DNA of 64,000 bases from Bacillota bacterium (GTDB taxonomy: Bacteria > Bacillota > Clostridia > Christensenellales > SZUA-584): positions 1-64,000 of the forward strand of contig JAEWTL010000059.1 in assembly GCA_023459495.1 (NCBI GenBank), read 5' to 3'. The stretch's first letter is position 1. The number at the start of each line of letters is the position of its first letter. A program made the position numbers and the translations under genes. The notes under the pieces were generated by a model that worked only from the letters and a program-made list of their open reading frames with translations, did no database searches and was not told the DNA's origin. Positions 56,293 to 64,000 of this stretch are shown in pieces.

Positions 56293-57174
56293 ATGTTCAA
56301 AAACGCGGAAGAACTGCTTGCGCTGACGAAACAGCGCGGTGACCGCATCAGCGATATTGTGTTGAAGCGTGAATGCACGCTGACAGAAAAAACGCCGGAA
56401 GAAGTGTACACGCATTTACGCACATTTCTTGGTGTTATGCGGGATGCGGCGGAGGCTGCGCGGGAAAAGGCGCTGGCCACGCGGGGCGGCCTCATCAGCG
56501 GGGACTCTAAAAAGCTGAGCGATTATGCCAAAACGGGCCGCACGGTCTGCGGAGAAGCGTTGGTCACGGCAATGGCGCGTGCCTTGTCGGGCTCAGAGGT
56601 CAATGCCTCGATGGGCCGTATCTGTGCCGCGCCGACGGCGGGCGCTTCGGGTATATTGCCCGCCGTCATTCTCGGCGTGGCGGAACGGTTCAGCCTGCCG
56701 GAGCAGGTGCTGCTGGACGCGATGCTGACGTCGTCGGGCATCGGCATCCTGATTGACTTGGGTGCGACGCTTTCAGGTGCGCGCGGCGGATGCCAGGCCG
56801 AATGCGGCGCTTCGGCGGCCATGTCGGCAGCCGCGGCAGTGGAGATGATGGGCGGTACGCCGGAGCAGGCGATGTACGCGGCGGCGATTGCGCTCAAGAA
56901 CGTGATGGGACTCGTGTGCGATCCTGTCGCGGGGCTGGTGGAGTGTCCCTGTGCCAAGCGCAACGCCTCGGGCGCGGCCAACGCCATGCTCTCCGCCGAT
57001 CTTGCGCTCGCGGGTATCAAGAGCGCTATCCCGCTGGACGAGGTAATCTCCGCGATGGCGCGTGTGGGACGCATGCTGCCCGGCGCGCTGCGCGAAACGT
57101 CTGCGGGCGGCATCGCGGTAACGCCCACGGCATTGGCATACGCGAAGCGGATATTGGGCGGGCAGCAATCTTAG
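56293..57174 (+). CDS. sdaAA: L-serine dehydratase, iron-sulfur-dependent, alpha subunit
   Basis: A 293-residue catalytic subunit. The [4Fe-4S]-binding cysteines expected in this family appear at GGCQAECGASAAM, LVCDPVAGLVECPCAKRN, and the substrate region is ICAAPTAGASGILPAVI. Together with SdaAB it forms the oxygen-sensitive enzyme of clostridia. AAAGGAGAG precedes the ATG. The product pyruvate could feed the 2-oxoacid:ferredoxin oxidoreductase encoded 2 kb downstream (inference). Confidence 0.95.
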   Translation: MFKNAEELLALTKQRGDRISDIVLKRECTLTEKTPEEVYTHLRTFLGVMRDAAEAAREKALATRGGLISGDSKKLSDYAKTGRTVCGEALVTAMARALSGSEVNASMGRICAAPTAGASGILPAVILGVAERFSLPEQVLLDAMLTSSGIGILIDLGATLSGARGGCQAECGASAAMSAAAAVEMMGGTPEQAMYAAAIALKNVMGLVCDPVAGLVECPCAKRNASGAANAMLSADLALAGIKSAIPLDEVISAMARVGRMLPGALRETSAGGIAVTPTALAYAKRILGGQQS

Positions 57175-57225
57175 CACAGCTGTGGCTGCCTCGGTGATCT
57201 TAATTATCATAATGGGGGGTCGAAA

Positions 57226-58173
57226 ATGGCTGATGTGAATACAGGCCTCTTTATCGCCGCATTAGCTGCTAAAGCTGCCGGGAAATCCAAACGGTATAAG
57301 CTGCGACCAGACGGGACCATCGTGTTTAAGCTGCATGCCGCAGTGGGCGTATATAGCTTCATCGGCACATTGGGTACAGCGGCCCTTGCGTTTATCCCTG
57401 ATGTCGCAGGGATGCTGCTGATGATGGCGATCATAGGGCCGCTTTTTGTCCCGTTCTTCCTGTACTATCTCTTTGCCCGAATATATATCAGCGACGAAAA
57501 AATCGTATACCGCAATCCGCTGGGACGGCGGCGGGAAATCGCGTGGAAGGATCTCAGCGCCGTAGTCAAACTGGGTGTCATCGGCGATATCATGCTGTAT
57601 GGCGGCGGACAGAGCATCCGGTTGTATCCCTACTTTGCAGGCTTCTCGGTCATACAGGAGAAGCTCCGTCACTACCGCCCCGAAGCGTTCAATCCAGATT
57701 ATGCGCTCTCTCATGCCGAGGAGTATAGACAGTCCGAGAACAGAGGGCGGACGTTCCGTTGGGGCAGATCGTTCATGATTATTGGGCTGGTCATCATGCT
57801 GTACGGCTTTGCTTTTTTACTGTTGCCCAACCGTATGTTTGTCCCGGCGATGGGCTCGCAGTTTATGGGGAAGTTCATGATTGCCCTCATCTTCATCGTT
57901 TGCGGGCTGCCGTTTTTTCTGCTGTTCGTTAACATGCGCCTGTATATCGACAATGATATGATCGTATACGTGAACTTGCTTGGCATAGCGAAGCAAGTGC
58001 GGTGGGAGGATGTGACGTCCTACCGGAATATTGAAAATGTCAGGAACAAATATATTATAATCTTCTACGGCAATAAAAAGAGAATCACCATCAGCAACGG
58101 GTTTTGTGATTACAATATTATCAAGCACATTGTCAACGGGATCGGTAAGGGACGCAGGATCAAATTCTGGTGA
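57226..58173 (+). CDS. Membrane protein with two PH-like modules
   Basis: A 315-residue protein with four helices in two hairpin pairs (about 40-85 and 185-235). Each pair is followed by a similar strand-rich block: ARIYISDEKIVYRNPLGRRREIAWKDL and NMRLYIDNDMIVYVNLLGIAKQVRWEDV. The repeat suggests duplication of a membrane-pair plus PH-like unit, like DUF6560/YdbS-type proteins. Role unknown. A GGGGGG ribosome site precedes the ATG. It is followed by a DUF975 gene on the same strand. Confidence 0.75.
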   Translation: MADVNTGLFIAALAAKAAGKSKRYKLRPDGTIVFKLHAAVGVYSFIGTLGTAALAFIPDVAGMLLMMAIIGPLFVPFFLYYLFARIYISDEKIVYRNPLGRRREIAWKDLSAVVKLGVIGDIMLYGGGQSIRLYPYFAGFSVIQEKLRHYRPEAFNPDYALSHAEEYRQSENRGRTFRWGRSFMIIGLVIMLYGFAFLLLPNRMFVPAMGSQFMGKFMIALIFIVCGLPFFLLFVNMRLYIDNDMIVYVNLLGIAKQVRWEDVTSYRNIENVRNKYIIIFYGNKKRITISNGFCDYNIIKHIVNGIGKGRRIKFW

Positions 58174-58275
58174 TTTTAACGATCCGTGGAGAGTTAAGAG
58201 TACATATATCAAACGACTGATCCATATGGTATAATTAGTATTGCAATCATGATATTTAATAATCAGGAGGGTTTT

Positions 58276-59046
58276 ATGAGAACGAGAGGAGAAATTAAGG
58301 AATTAGCTAAGTTCCAGTTCCGGCAGCGTTATGGGATGAGCGTCGGCGCGGCGTTGCTGCTGATACTGCTTGGCGGTGGACAAAGTACCGGAGCCAATTT
58401 CAATTTTACGTTTAATTCCAGTTCCATAAATGATCTACATCTGGACAGGATACCTTTTGCAGGTGCGTTGGTTAGCTGGATCATTGCTACTATCGTTGCC
58501 CTTGCTGGAATCGTGTGGTTGATCCATCTGTTTGTGGGTTTGCCGCTGGAGGTGGGGCATGCACACTTTTCGCGGTGTATCTACAACAACTGGATCACAA
58601 GCGTGGGTGAAATGTTTCGGCGTGGCTTCGGCGACTACGGCCGCCACCTCGGGGGTTTGCTCTGGCGAGACTTGTTCATATTCCTGTGGTCCCTGCTGTT
58701 CGTCATCCCCGGTATTGTGAAGAGATACGCGTACTTTGCAGCGCCTTACCTGCTAGCCGAGTTTCCGGCGGTGCGCGCGACGGATGCCATCAAATTATCG
58801 ATGCGCATGACGTATGGATACAAGGCTGATCTCTTTGTGTTGGATTTAAGCTTCATCGGCTGGAACCTGCTGTCTGCGTTGACGCTGGGGCTGCTCGGCA
58901 TATTGTATGTTAATCCTTATTATTATACCAGCAAAGCAGGGATGTATGAGGAACTGAAAAACAATGCGCTGCTAACCGGCGCAGTACGCTACGAAGAACT
59001 CGCGGGATACCCCGCACCACCCCCGGGATATACACCGGCGCAGTAG
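58276..59046 (+). CDS. DUF975 family membrane protein
   Basis: A 256-residue protein starting MRTRGEIKELAKFQF behind CAGGAGGG. It has about five helices, the segment GHAHFSRCIYNNWITSVGEMFRRGF and the conserved IKLSMRMTYGYKADLFVLDLSFIGWNLLSALT near residue 175 (quoted here only in part: GYKADLFVLDLSFIGW), which define DUF975. The function is unknown. A TATAAT box lies 41 bases before the start. A hairpin terminator follows the stop. Confidence 0.88.
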   Translation: MRTRGEIKELAKFQFRQRYGMSVGAALLLILLGGGQSTGANFNFTFNSSSINDLHLDRIPFAGALVSWIIATIVALAGIVWLIHLFVGLPLEVGHAHFSRCIYNNWITSVGEMFRRGFGDYGRHLGGLLWRDLFIFLWSLLFVIPGIVKRYAYFAAPYLLAEFPAVRATDAIKLSMRMTYGYKADLFVLDLSFIGWNLLSALTLGLLGILYVNPYYYTSKAGMYEELKNNALLTGAVRYEELAGYPAPPPGYTPAQ

Positions 59047-59077
59047 CCACATACGTACAAGTAAATATACAAAATAG

Positions 59078-59109
59078 CAGGGGGCTTTGTTTTCAGGGCT
59101 CCCTGTTTC
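59078..59109 (+). terminator. Terminator of the DUF975 gene
   Basis: CAGGGGGC/GCTCCCTG stem followed by TTTC. Confidence 0.55.
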
Positions 59110-59167
59110 AATCGTTCGAGCTTACTTGTACATGCTTGCGGAATTGCGGCTGCCTGATATGTAAACT

Positions 59168-59185
59168 GTTTCAGTATGCTGAAAC
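59168..59185. promoter_or_regulatory. Palindrome upstream of the oxidoreductase operon
   Basis: GTTTCAG-TATG-CTGAAAC, perfect 7-base arms, 15 bases before a TTGACT/TATCCT promoter-like pair. Confidence 0.5.
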
Positions 59186-59200
59186 CGAAATCTTCGCGCG

Positions 59201-59230
59201 TTGACTTAAAAGGCGCGGCTGTGGTATCCT
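59201..59230 (+). promoter_or_regulatory. Promoter-like pair of the 2-oxoacid oxidoreductase operon
   Basis: TTGACT, 18-base spacer, TATCCT, 46 bases before the ferredoxin-subunit start. Confidence 0.5.
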
Positions 59231-59275
59231 TGCATGTATATACATCGGCATTCATTGTGCAAAGGGGATGAGCGA

Positions 59276-59482
59276 ATGGCAAAAGTCATCATAGACAAAG
59301 ACGCCTGCAAAGGCTGCGGGCTGTGCGTGACGGTATGCCCCAAAAGCATACTGCAGCTCTCCAAAACGGAGATCAATGCAAAGGGCTACAGCCCGGTGGA
59401 AGTGACAGATATGGCGCTGTGCATCGGGTGCGCGGCGTGCGGGCGCATGTGCCCGGACGTTGTGTTCACGATTGAGAAGTAA
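59276..59482 (+). CDS. 2-oxoacid:ferredoxin oxidoreductase, delta (ferredoxin) subunit
   Basis: A 68-residue protein with two [4Fe-4S] motifs, CKGCGLCVTVCP at about 10 and CIGCAACGRMCP at about 47. It transfers electrons from the thiamine centre to free ferredoxin. Start ATG 59276 follows AAAGGGGA. It heads a delta-alpha-beta-gamma operon whose genes are spaced by 12, 1 and 1 bases. Confidence 0.93.
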   Translation: MAKVIIDKDACKGCGLCVTVCPKSILQLSKTEINAKGYSPVEVTDMALCIGCAACGRMCPDVVFTIEK

Positions 59483-59494
59483 AGGAGTGGCAGC

Positions 59495-60553
59495 ATGGCA
59501 AGAGTGCTAATGAAGGGCAGCGAGGCGATCGCCGAAGCAGCCATACAGGCGGGATGCAGATATTTCTTTGGGTATCCCATCACGCCGCAGAATGAGATAC
59601 CGGAATATATGTCGAAGCGCATGCCGCAGGTTGGCGGCACGTTTCTGCAGGCGGAGTCGGAAGTCTCCGCGATCAACATGGTTTATGGCGCGGCGGGCGC
59701 GGGTGCACGCGTAATGACGTCGTCCTCGTCGCCGGGCATCAGCTTAAAACAGGAGGGCATCAGCTACATCGCGTGTGCGGAGCTGCCCTGTGTCATCGTC
59801 AACATGATGCGCAGCGGCCCCGGCCTCGGCGGCATCCTGCCCTCGCAGGGCGACTATTTTCAGGCTGTCAAAGGCGGCGGACACGGCGACTACCGGCTGA
59901 TCGTGCTGGCTCCCTGCTCCGTGCAGGAGGCGGCAGACAGCATGTCGCTCGCGTTTGACCTTTCCGATAAGTACCGTGTGCCCGCGATGATTCTCGCAGA
60001 CGGCATGATCGGCCAGATGATGGAACCGGTGGAATTCACCCCGCCGGAACAGAGCAAGCCAGTGGAAAAGCCATGGGCGGCCACAGGCTACGACGGCACG
60101 CGCAAACGCTCGATCATCAACTCGCTCTATATCGAGGCGGAGCGGATGGCCGTGGTCAGCGCCCGTCTGCAGCAGGTGTACGACGAGATTAAGAAGAATG
60201 AGACGCGCTGGGAGGAGTACCTGATGGACGATGCGGAATACTGTATCGTCGCATATGGTACCACGGCGCGCATTGCCAAGAACGCGGCAGTCAAGGCGCG
60301 TAAGGAAGGCATCAAGGCGGGTCTGATCCGGCCTATCACGTTATGGCCTTACCCGGACAAGGTGATCGCGGAAGCCGCGAAGCGCTGCGAAGCGTTTGTC
60401 GCGGTGGAGATGAGCTCCGGCCAGATGGTGGAGGACCTAAAGCTTGCGGTAAACGGTGCGCGTCCCGTATCGTTCATTGGCACCACGGGTGGCTTTGTGC
60501 CTACGCCGGACAGCATCGTCGAAGAATTAAGGCGTATCAAGGAGGGCAGATAA
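59495..60553 (+). CDS. 2-oxoacid:ferredoxin oxidoreductase, alpha subunit (VorB/KorA-like)
   Basis: A 352-residue subunit of the oxygen-sensitive enzyme that converts a 2-oxoacid and CoA to acyl-CoA with reduction of ferredoxin. It has FFGYPITPQNEIPEYMSKR, the conserved SSSPGISLKQEGISY and MRSGPGLGGILPSQGDYF. The SKRMP region and QxDY-type motif resemble the ketoisovalerate/2-oxoglutarate group more than pyruvate enzymes. The substrate cannot be fixed, but a branched-chain acid would fit the nearby Liv system. GGAGTGG precedes the ATG. Confidence 0.93.
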   Translation: MARVLMKGSEAIAEAAIQAGCRYFFGYPITPQNEIPEYMSKRMPQVGGTFLQAESEVSAINMVYGAAGAGARVMTSSSSPGISLKQEGISYIACAELPCVIVNMMRSGPGLGGILPSQGDYFQAVKGGGHGDYRLIVLAPCSVQEAADSMSLAFDLSDKYRVPAMILADGMIGQMMEPVEFTPPEQSKPVEKPWAATGYDGTRKRSIINSLYIEAERMAVVSARLQQVYDEIKKNETRWEEYLMDDAEYCIVAYGTTARIAKNAAVKARKEGIKAGLIRPITLWPYPDKVIAEAAKRCEAFVAVEMSSGQMVEDLKLAVNGARPVSFIGTTGGFVPTPDSIVEELRRIKEGR

Positions 60554-60554
60554 C

Positions 60555-61292
60555 ATGGCCGTCGTATTTGAGAAAACCAAAGTTTTAACGGACGCGCCGT
60601 TCCACTACTGCCCGGGCTGCACGCACGGTATCGCGCATCGGCTCGTTGCGGAATGCATTGAGGAGATGGGTCTGCAGGATAAGGCCGTCGGCGTGGCCCC
60701 GGTGGGCTGTGCGGTGTTTGCGTATAACTACTTCGATATCGATATGTACGAGGCGGCGCATGGCCGCGCTCCGGCTGTGGCCACGGGCGCGAAACGCGTA
60801 CACCCGGAGAACCTCGTGTTTACCTATCAGGGTGACGGCGACCTCGCGTCCATCGGCACGGCGGAGATCGTGCATGCCGCGGCCCGCGGGGAGAAGATAT
60901 CGACCATATTCATCAATAACGCAATCTACGGCATGACGGGCGGCCAGATGGCGCCCACCACGCTGGTGGGGCAGAAGACCACCACGTCGCCTTACGGGCG
61001 GCAGGCGGAGCACTGCGGCTATCCGGTGCGCATCGCGGAGATGCTGTCCACGCTGGAAGGTGCGGCCTACATTGAACGCGTGTCGCTGCACGATGTACCG
61101 AACATCATCAAAGCCAAGAAAGCAATTCGCAAGGCGTTTGAGACGCAGATGGAAGGCAAGGGGTTCTCGCTGGTAGAGATACTCTCCACCTGCCCGACCA
61201 ACTGGGGCCTCTCGCCGGTGGAGTCTCTGAAATGGCTGAAAGAGAATATGATTCCGTACTATCCGCTGGGCGTGTTCAAGGAGGCGAAGTAA
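60555..61292 (+). CDS. 2-oxoacid:ferredoxin oxidoreductase, beta (thiamine) subunit
   Basis: A 245-residue ThDP-binding subunit. FHYCPGCTHGIAHRL holds the conserved cysteines, TYQGDGDLASIGTAEIVHAA is the ThDP/Mg motif (GDGD) near 95, and NAIYGMTGGQMAPTT is the following family block. It lacks a C-terminal cluster-binding extension, in line with the separate ferredoxin subunit. The ATG lies one base after the alpha stop (TAACATG) with GAGGGC upstream. Confidence 0.95.
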   Translation: MAVVFEKTKVLTDAPFHYCPGCTHGIAHRLVAECIEEMGLQDKAVGVAPVGCAVFAYNYFDIDMYEAAHGRAPAVATGAKRVHPENLVFTYQGDGDLASIGTAEIVHAAARGEKISTIFINNAIYGMTGGQMAPTTLVGQKTTTSPYGRQAEHCGYPVRIAEMLSTLEGAAYIERVSLHDVPNIIKAKKAIRKAFETQMEGKGFSLVEILSTCPTNWGLSPVESLKWLKENMIPYYPLGVFKEAK

Positions 61293-61293
61293 G

Positions 61294-61830
61294 ATGACGA
61301 ACGAAATCATTATCGCGGGCTTCGGCGGACAGGGTGCTTTGCTGATGGGCGAGCTCATTGCCTACGCAGGCATGACGGAGGGCAAGCAGGTCAGCTGGTT
61401 GCCGTCCTACGGGCCGGAGATGCGCGGCGGCACGGCCAACTGCAGCGTGATCGTATCAGATGAGCCGGTGGGTTCCCCGGTCGTCACCGAGGCGGACACT
61501 GTAATCGTGCTCAACAAACCGTCGCTGGACAAGTTTGAACGCATCCTCAAACCGGGCGGCAAGCTGCTCATCAACTCCTCGCTGATCGACAAAAAGGCAT
61601 CGCGTGAGGACGTAACGGCATATTACATCCCCGCCAACGAAATTGCCACGGAACTGGGCAACGCCAAGGTCGCTAACGTGGTGATGCTGGGCGCGTATAT
61701 CGCCGCTTCGGGCGTGGTCGCCAAGGAGAGCGTGATCAACGCTGTAGCGCATATGCTGGGCGAGCGCAAGGCGCACCTCGTCCCGATGAACGAGCAGGCG
61801 TACGACGCAGGCGCAAAGAGCATTCAGTAG
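61294..61830 (+). CDS. 2-oxoacid:ferredoxin oxidoreductase, gamma subunit
   Basis: A 178-residue subunit that helps bind CoA. IIAGFGGQGALLMGELIAYAGM at the N-terminus and SYGPEMRGGTANCSVIVSD are the defining motifs; VLNKPSLDKFERILKPGG follows. Its ATG starts one base after the beta stop. It ends the operon before a strong terminator. Confidence 0.95.
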   Translation: MTNEIIIAGFGGQGALLMGELIAYAGMTEGKQVSWLPSYGPEMRGGTANCSVIVSDEPVGSPVVTEADTVIVLNKPSLDKFERILKPGGKLLINSSLIDKKASREDVTAYYIPANEIATELGNAKVANVVMLGAYIAASGVVAKESVINAVAHMLGERKAHLVPMNEQAYDAGAKSIQ

Positions 61831-61846
61831 TATCGGAACACAGTAT

Positions 61847-61875
61847 GGGCTTCCTTAGTGGGAGCCCTTTTTATT
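61847..61875 (+). terminator. Terminator of the oxidoreductase operon
   Basis: GGGCTTCC/GGAGCCC stem followed by TTTTTATTT. Confidence 0.87.
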
Positions 61876-61928
61876 TCTGGTGCTGATGGAACGTCCGTGC
61901 AGCGCGCTGATCCGCCCGAAAAACGGCA

Positions 61929-62165
61929 TTACAGTTTGTCTTCTCTTTTGCATCTTTCCTGTCCCTTCGCATTTGCGTGGGTGGCACGCTGCTGCGGCAT
62001 GGCGATGATGTCGCCGTAATTCTCCGCCTCGGCATCGGTCAGAGGGGGCCGCATCGCTGCACCGGTCATTTCGGTGGCGGAAGCGATATCGAGCGTGGAA
62101 TAATCGTTGATATCAAAATCGTCTGTGTTGCTTGTCTGGCTGCTGCTCTTACATTTCTTGTCCAT
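61929..62165 (-). CDS. Small acidic protein of unknown function
   Basis: A 78-residue hydrophilic protein rich in Asp, Glu, Ser and Thr (DDFDINDYSTLDIASATEM), with a central TGAAMRPPLTDAEAENYGDI block and a basic end. The pattern of a T-G-x-x-x-P segment before a DAEAENY motif resembles short proteins often seen in Clostridia genomes, but I cannot name the family. Start 62165 is chosen because AAAGG lies ten bases upstream; an ATG three codons earlier is too close to it. Divergent from the GH5 gene. Confidence 0.6.
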   Translation of the reverse strand: MDKKCKSSSQTSNTDDFDINDYSTLDIASATEMTGAAMRPPLTDAEAENYGDIIAMPQQRATHANAKGQERCKREDKL

Positions 62166-62331
62166 ATGCTTCATACCTTTCGCGTGATACAGGTAGTATT
62201 CGACGGTTTGGGGAAAATATTCACATTAAAACCACCTTTCTGAAGCGCCGGTTACGAAACCTTTGCGAAAATCCGGAACCTATAATATTATTGAAACAAC
62301 GGAATGATTTGGTTTCGCAGGGAGGCTATAT

Positions 62332-63237
62332 ATGGAATGGAAGGGCGCCGGCTATCACGGAGCGCTGAAGGTTTGCGGCACCGCGCTGACAGGCAGCAAG
62401 GGCGAGGCCGTACTGCTGCGGGGGATGAGCAGCCATGGCATGCAGTGGTATCCGCAGTTTGCACGCAGGGAAAGCATCGCCGCGACAAAGGCGGCAGGTG
62501 CGAATGTATTCCGCATCGCGATGTATACCGATGAGGGCGGATATCTGACCAGCCCTGATGTGGCGGAAGACGTCATCCGGGCGGTGGACGATACGCTTGC
62601 GCTGGATATGTATGCGATCATCGACTGGCATATCATGTTCGACAATGACCCGCTGAAGAACGCGGACAGGGCCGCGGAGTTTTTCAGCAAAATGAGTGTG
62701 CGGTACGGCAATGAGCCGGGAGTGATCTACGAGATCTGCAACGAGCCCAACGGTGGGGAAGTGACCTGGGCAGGCAACGTCAAACCGTATGCGCAGCGAA
62801 TTATCCCCGTCATCCGGAGCAACGCCCCGGATGCGCTCGTCCTGGTAGGATCGCCCACATGGAGCCAGGACGTAGACATCGCGGCTGCGGCCCCGCTGGA
62901 GTTTGATAATATAATGTACACGCTGCACTTTTATGCGGGCACGCATGGAGAGGCGCTGCGGGAAAAGTGCCGGAAAGCGCTGGCCGCGGGAGCGCCCGTA
63001 TTCGCAAGCGAATGGGGAACGAGCCGGGCGGACGGCAGCGGCGGTGTGTTCATCCCGGAGAGCAGGGAATGGCTTGCGTTCCTTGAATCGCTGGGAATCA
63101 GTTGGTGCAACTGGAGCCTAGGCGACAGGGACGAGACGAGTGCGGCCTTGAAGCCCGGTGCACCGCAGAACTGGACCGAAGAGAACCTGACTGAAAGCGG
63201 GCGGTTCGTTTACGAATATCTCAAAGGCATAAGGTAA
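62332..63237 (+). CDS. Glycoside hydrolase family 5 endoglucanase-like enzyme
   Basis: A 301-residue (beta/alpha)8-barrel hydrolase for beta-1,4-glucans. LLRGMSSHGMQWYPQF and NVFRIAMYTDEGGY are the opening GH5 blocks; the acid/base Glu is in YEICNEPNGG (near 141) and the nucleophile Glu in VFASEWGTSRADG (near 226). WCNWSLGDRDE closes the barrel, as in the GH5_2 subfamily. There is no signal peptide, so the enzyme seems cytosolic or exported by other means. GGGAGGC precedes the ATG. The next gene is a secreted CBM/GH9-type lipoprotein. Confidence 0.92.
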   Translation: MEWKGAGYHGALKVCGTALTGSKGEAVLLRGMSSHGMQWYPQFARRESIAATKAAGANVFRIAMYTDEGGYLTSPDVAEDVIRAVDDTLALDMYAIIDWHIMFDNDPLKNADRAAEFFSKMSVRYGNEPGVIYEICNEPNGGEVTWAGNVKPYAQRIIPVIRSNAPDALVLVGSPTWSQDVDIAAAAPLEFDNIMYTLHFYAGTHGEALREKCRKALAAGAPVFASEWGTSRADGSGGVFIPESREWLAFLESLGISWCNWSLGDRDETSAALKPGAPQNWTEENLTESGRFVYEYLKGIR

Positions 63238-63283
63238 TTGCGCCGTACCGGATTACGGCGAAGAGTTTGCGGAGGTAATATCG

Positions 63284-64000
63284 ATGATCAGGAAAATCAT
63301 TGTGGCCGCTTTATCTGCGGTACTGCTGCTCGCCGGGTGCGCGGGACCTGCGAAAACAAGCCTGACGCCCGCAGTATCTGTTCAGTCTGTGGACGTGGAA
63401 GCGCCCACGCCTTCTCCGACCGAAGCGATGGAAGGTGAAGGAGTCAACATGGTGAAAAACGGCGACTTTGGGGCAGGCACCGAAAACTGGTCGTTGTTTC
63501 TCGACAAGGGCGGCTCGGCGACTCTGACCGAAGAAAACGGAGAAGCGGTTGTTGATATCCTCTCATGCGGAGTCGAGGATTATTCGGTGCAGCTCTATTA
63601 CGATGGCTTCAAGCTGGAGACGGGTGGGGTATACCGTTTCGCGTTCGACGCGCGGTCGGATATGGAACGCCAGATCAGCGTGCGGCTGCAGCTTAACGGT
63701 GGAGACTATACGGGCTACGCCGAAGGGGCCTTTGACGCCGGAACGGAGATGCAGCGGTATGAGATTGAGTTTACGATGACGCAGGGCTCTGACCGCGCTC
63801 CCCGGCTTTGCTTTAATCTGGGCACGCCTAAAGGTCAGGATACGCTGCCGCAGAATGTCGTCTATATCGACAATGTGGAGGTGACGCTGGTGGATGGATC
63901 GAACATACTCGCGCCGGAACCGGAGCCGGTACACCCCGATATCAACATACGCCAGATCGGCTATGAGCCGGGCGAAACCAAGATTGCGGTGCTGCGGGGT
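63284..64000 (+). CDS. Lipoprotein with CBM and GH9 N-terminal domain (cut by window end)
   Basis: The frame opens at ATG 63284 behind GGAGGT and is open to the last base (239 residues). Signal peptide with lipobox LLAGC (Cys at 19), a Thr/Pro/Ser linker (40-55), a family 4/9/16-type carbohydrate-binding module (about 58-205: MVKNGDFGAGTENWSLF, YRFAFDARSD, QNVVYIDNVEVTL) and then INIRQIGYEPGETKIAVLRG, the start of the Ig-like domain that precedes GH9 cellulase domains. It is probably a surface-anchored GH9 endoglucanase whose catalytic part lies beyond the window. Confidence 0.85.
   Translation, partial: MIRKIIVAALSAVLLLAGCAGPAKTSLTPAVSVQSVDVEAPTPSPTEAMEGEGVNMVKNGDFGAGTENWSLFLDKGGSATLTEENGEAVVDILSCGVEDYSVQLYYDGFKLETGGVYRFAFDARSDMERQISVRLQLNGGDYTGYAEGAFDAGTEMQRYEIEFTMTQGSDRAPRLCFNLGTPKGQDTLPQNVVYIDNVEVTLVDGSNILAPEPEPVHPDINIRQIGYEPGETKIAVLRG

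Overview
The window looks like chromosomal DNA of an anaerobic, moderately GC-rich member of the Bacillota (class Clostridia, most likely in or near the Oscillospirales/Christensenellales groups; this placement is an inference from gene content). Supporting signs are purine-rich ribosome binding sites, consensus sigma-A promoters, a four-subunit 2-oxoacid:ferredoxin oxidoreductase, a two-subunit anaerobic-type L-serine dehydratase, an EFR1 flavodoxin-ferredoxin, a DUF362 ferredoxin protein, a CotJC/manganese-catalase-like protein and a CBS-ACT protein beside a Liv transporter. No rRNA, tRNA, CRISPR array or complete insertion sequence was seen.

Layout. 1-8.7 kb: the end of a Met/Asn/Gly repeat protein, membrane proteins, an ion transporter with an HPr-like protein, acetyltransferases, a YgiD-type dioxygenase and an XRE regulator. 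8.7-11.5 kb: a small coiled-coil protein, a 46-residue membrane peptide beside a palindromic repeat, and a strikingly AT-rich two-gene island (DUF4238 plus a membrane protein) that is probably acquired. 11.5-16 kb: chaperones ClpB and a CbpA/DnaJ-type protein, and a ferritin-like protein. 16-31.7 kb: lipoproteins (MORN, two tandem phosphodiester glycosidases, DUF2807), an ABC exporter, an aldo/keto reductase, MATE, NlpC/P60, DUF362, a phosphoesterase, YmaF, YbaK and an alpha/beta hydrolase, with small gene remnants between them.

31.8-34.2 kb is the most notable locus: a family 2A encapsulin shell gene overlapping a cysteine desulfurase gene with an N-terminal extension, i.e. a predicted sulfur-handling protein nanocompartment. 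34.4-39.9 kb: a full branched-chain amino acid ABC importer (livJHMGF) ending in a CBS-ACT sensor protein. 40-46.3 kb: an unusual HPRT homologue paired with a kinase/nuclease-like fusion, an ArsR-EFR1-reductase operon with a palindromic operator, a deleted DJ-1 gene, a DUF3810 protein and PrsW. 46.6-54.1 kb: a catabolic-looking cluster (LacI, three SDR proteins, GntR/FCD, UlaG-like lactonase, E1 alpha and beta of a 2-oxoacid dehydrogenase with no E2 or E3). 54.4-61.8 kb: MFS, serine dehydratase, two membrane proteins and the 2-oxoacid:ferredoxin oxidoreductase operon. 62-64 kb: a beta-glucan locus with a GH5 enzyme and the start of a lipoprotein with a CBM and the N-terminal domain of a GH9 cellulase.

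Across the intergenic regions there is a recurrent composite element of three consecutive hairpins joined by two conserved linkers. The stems differ between copies but remain paired. Copies occur as inward-facing inverted pairs; one pair brackets a single SDR gene. This family and the encapsulin locus are the strongest leads for follow-up.
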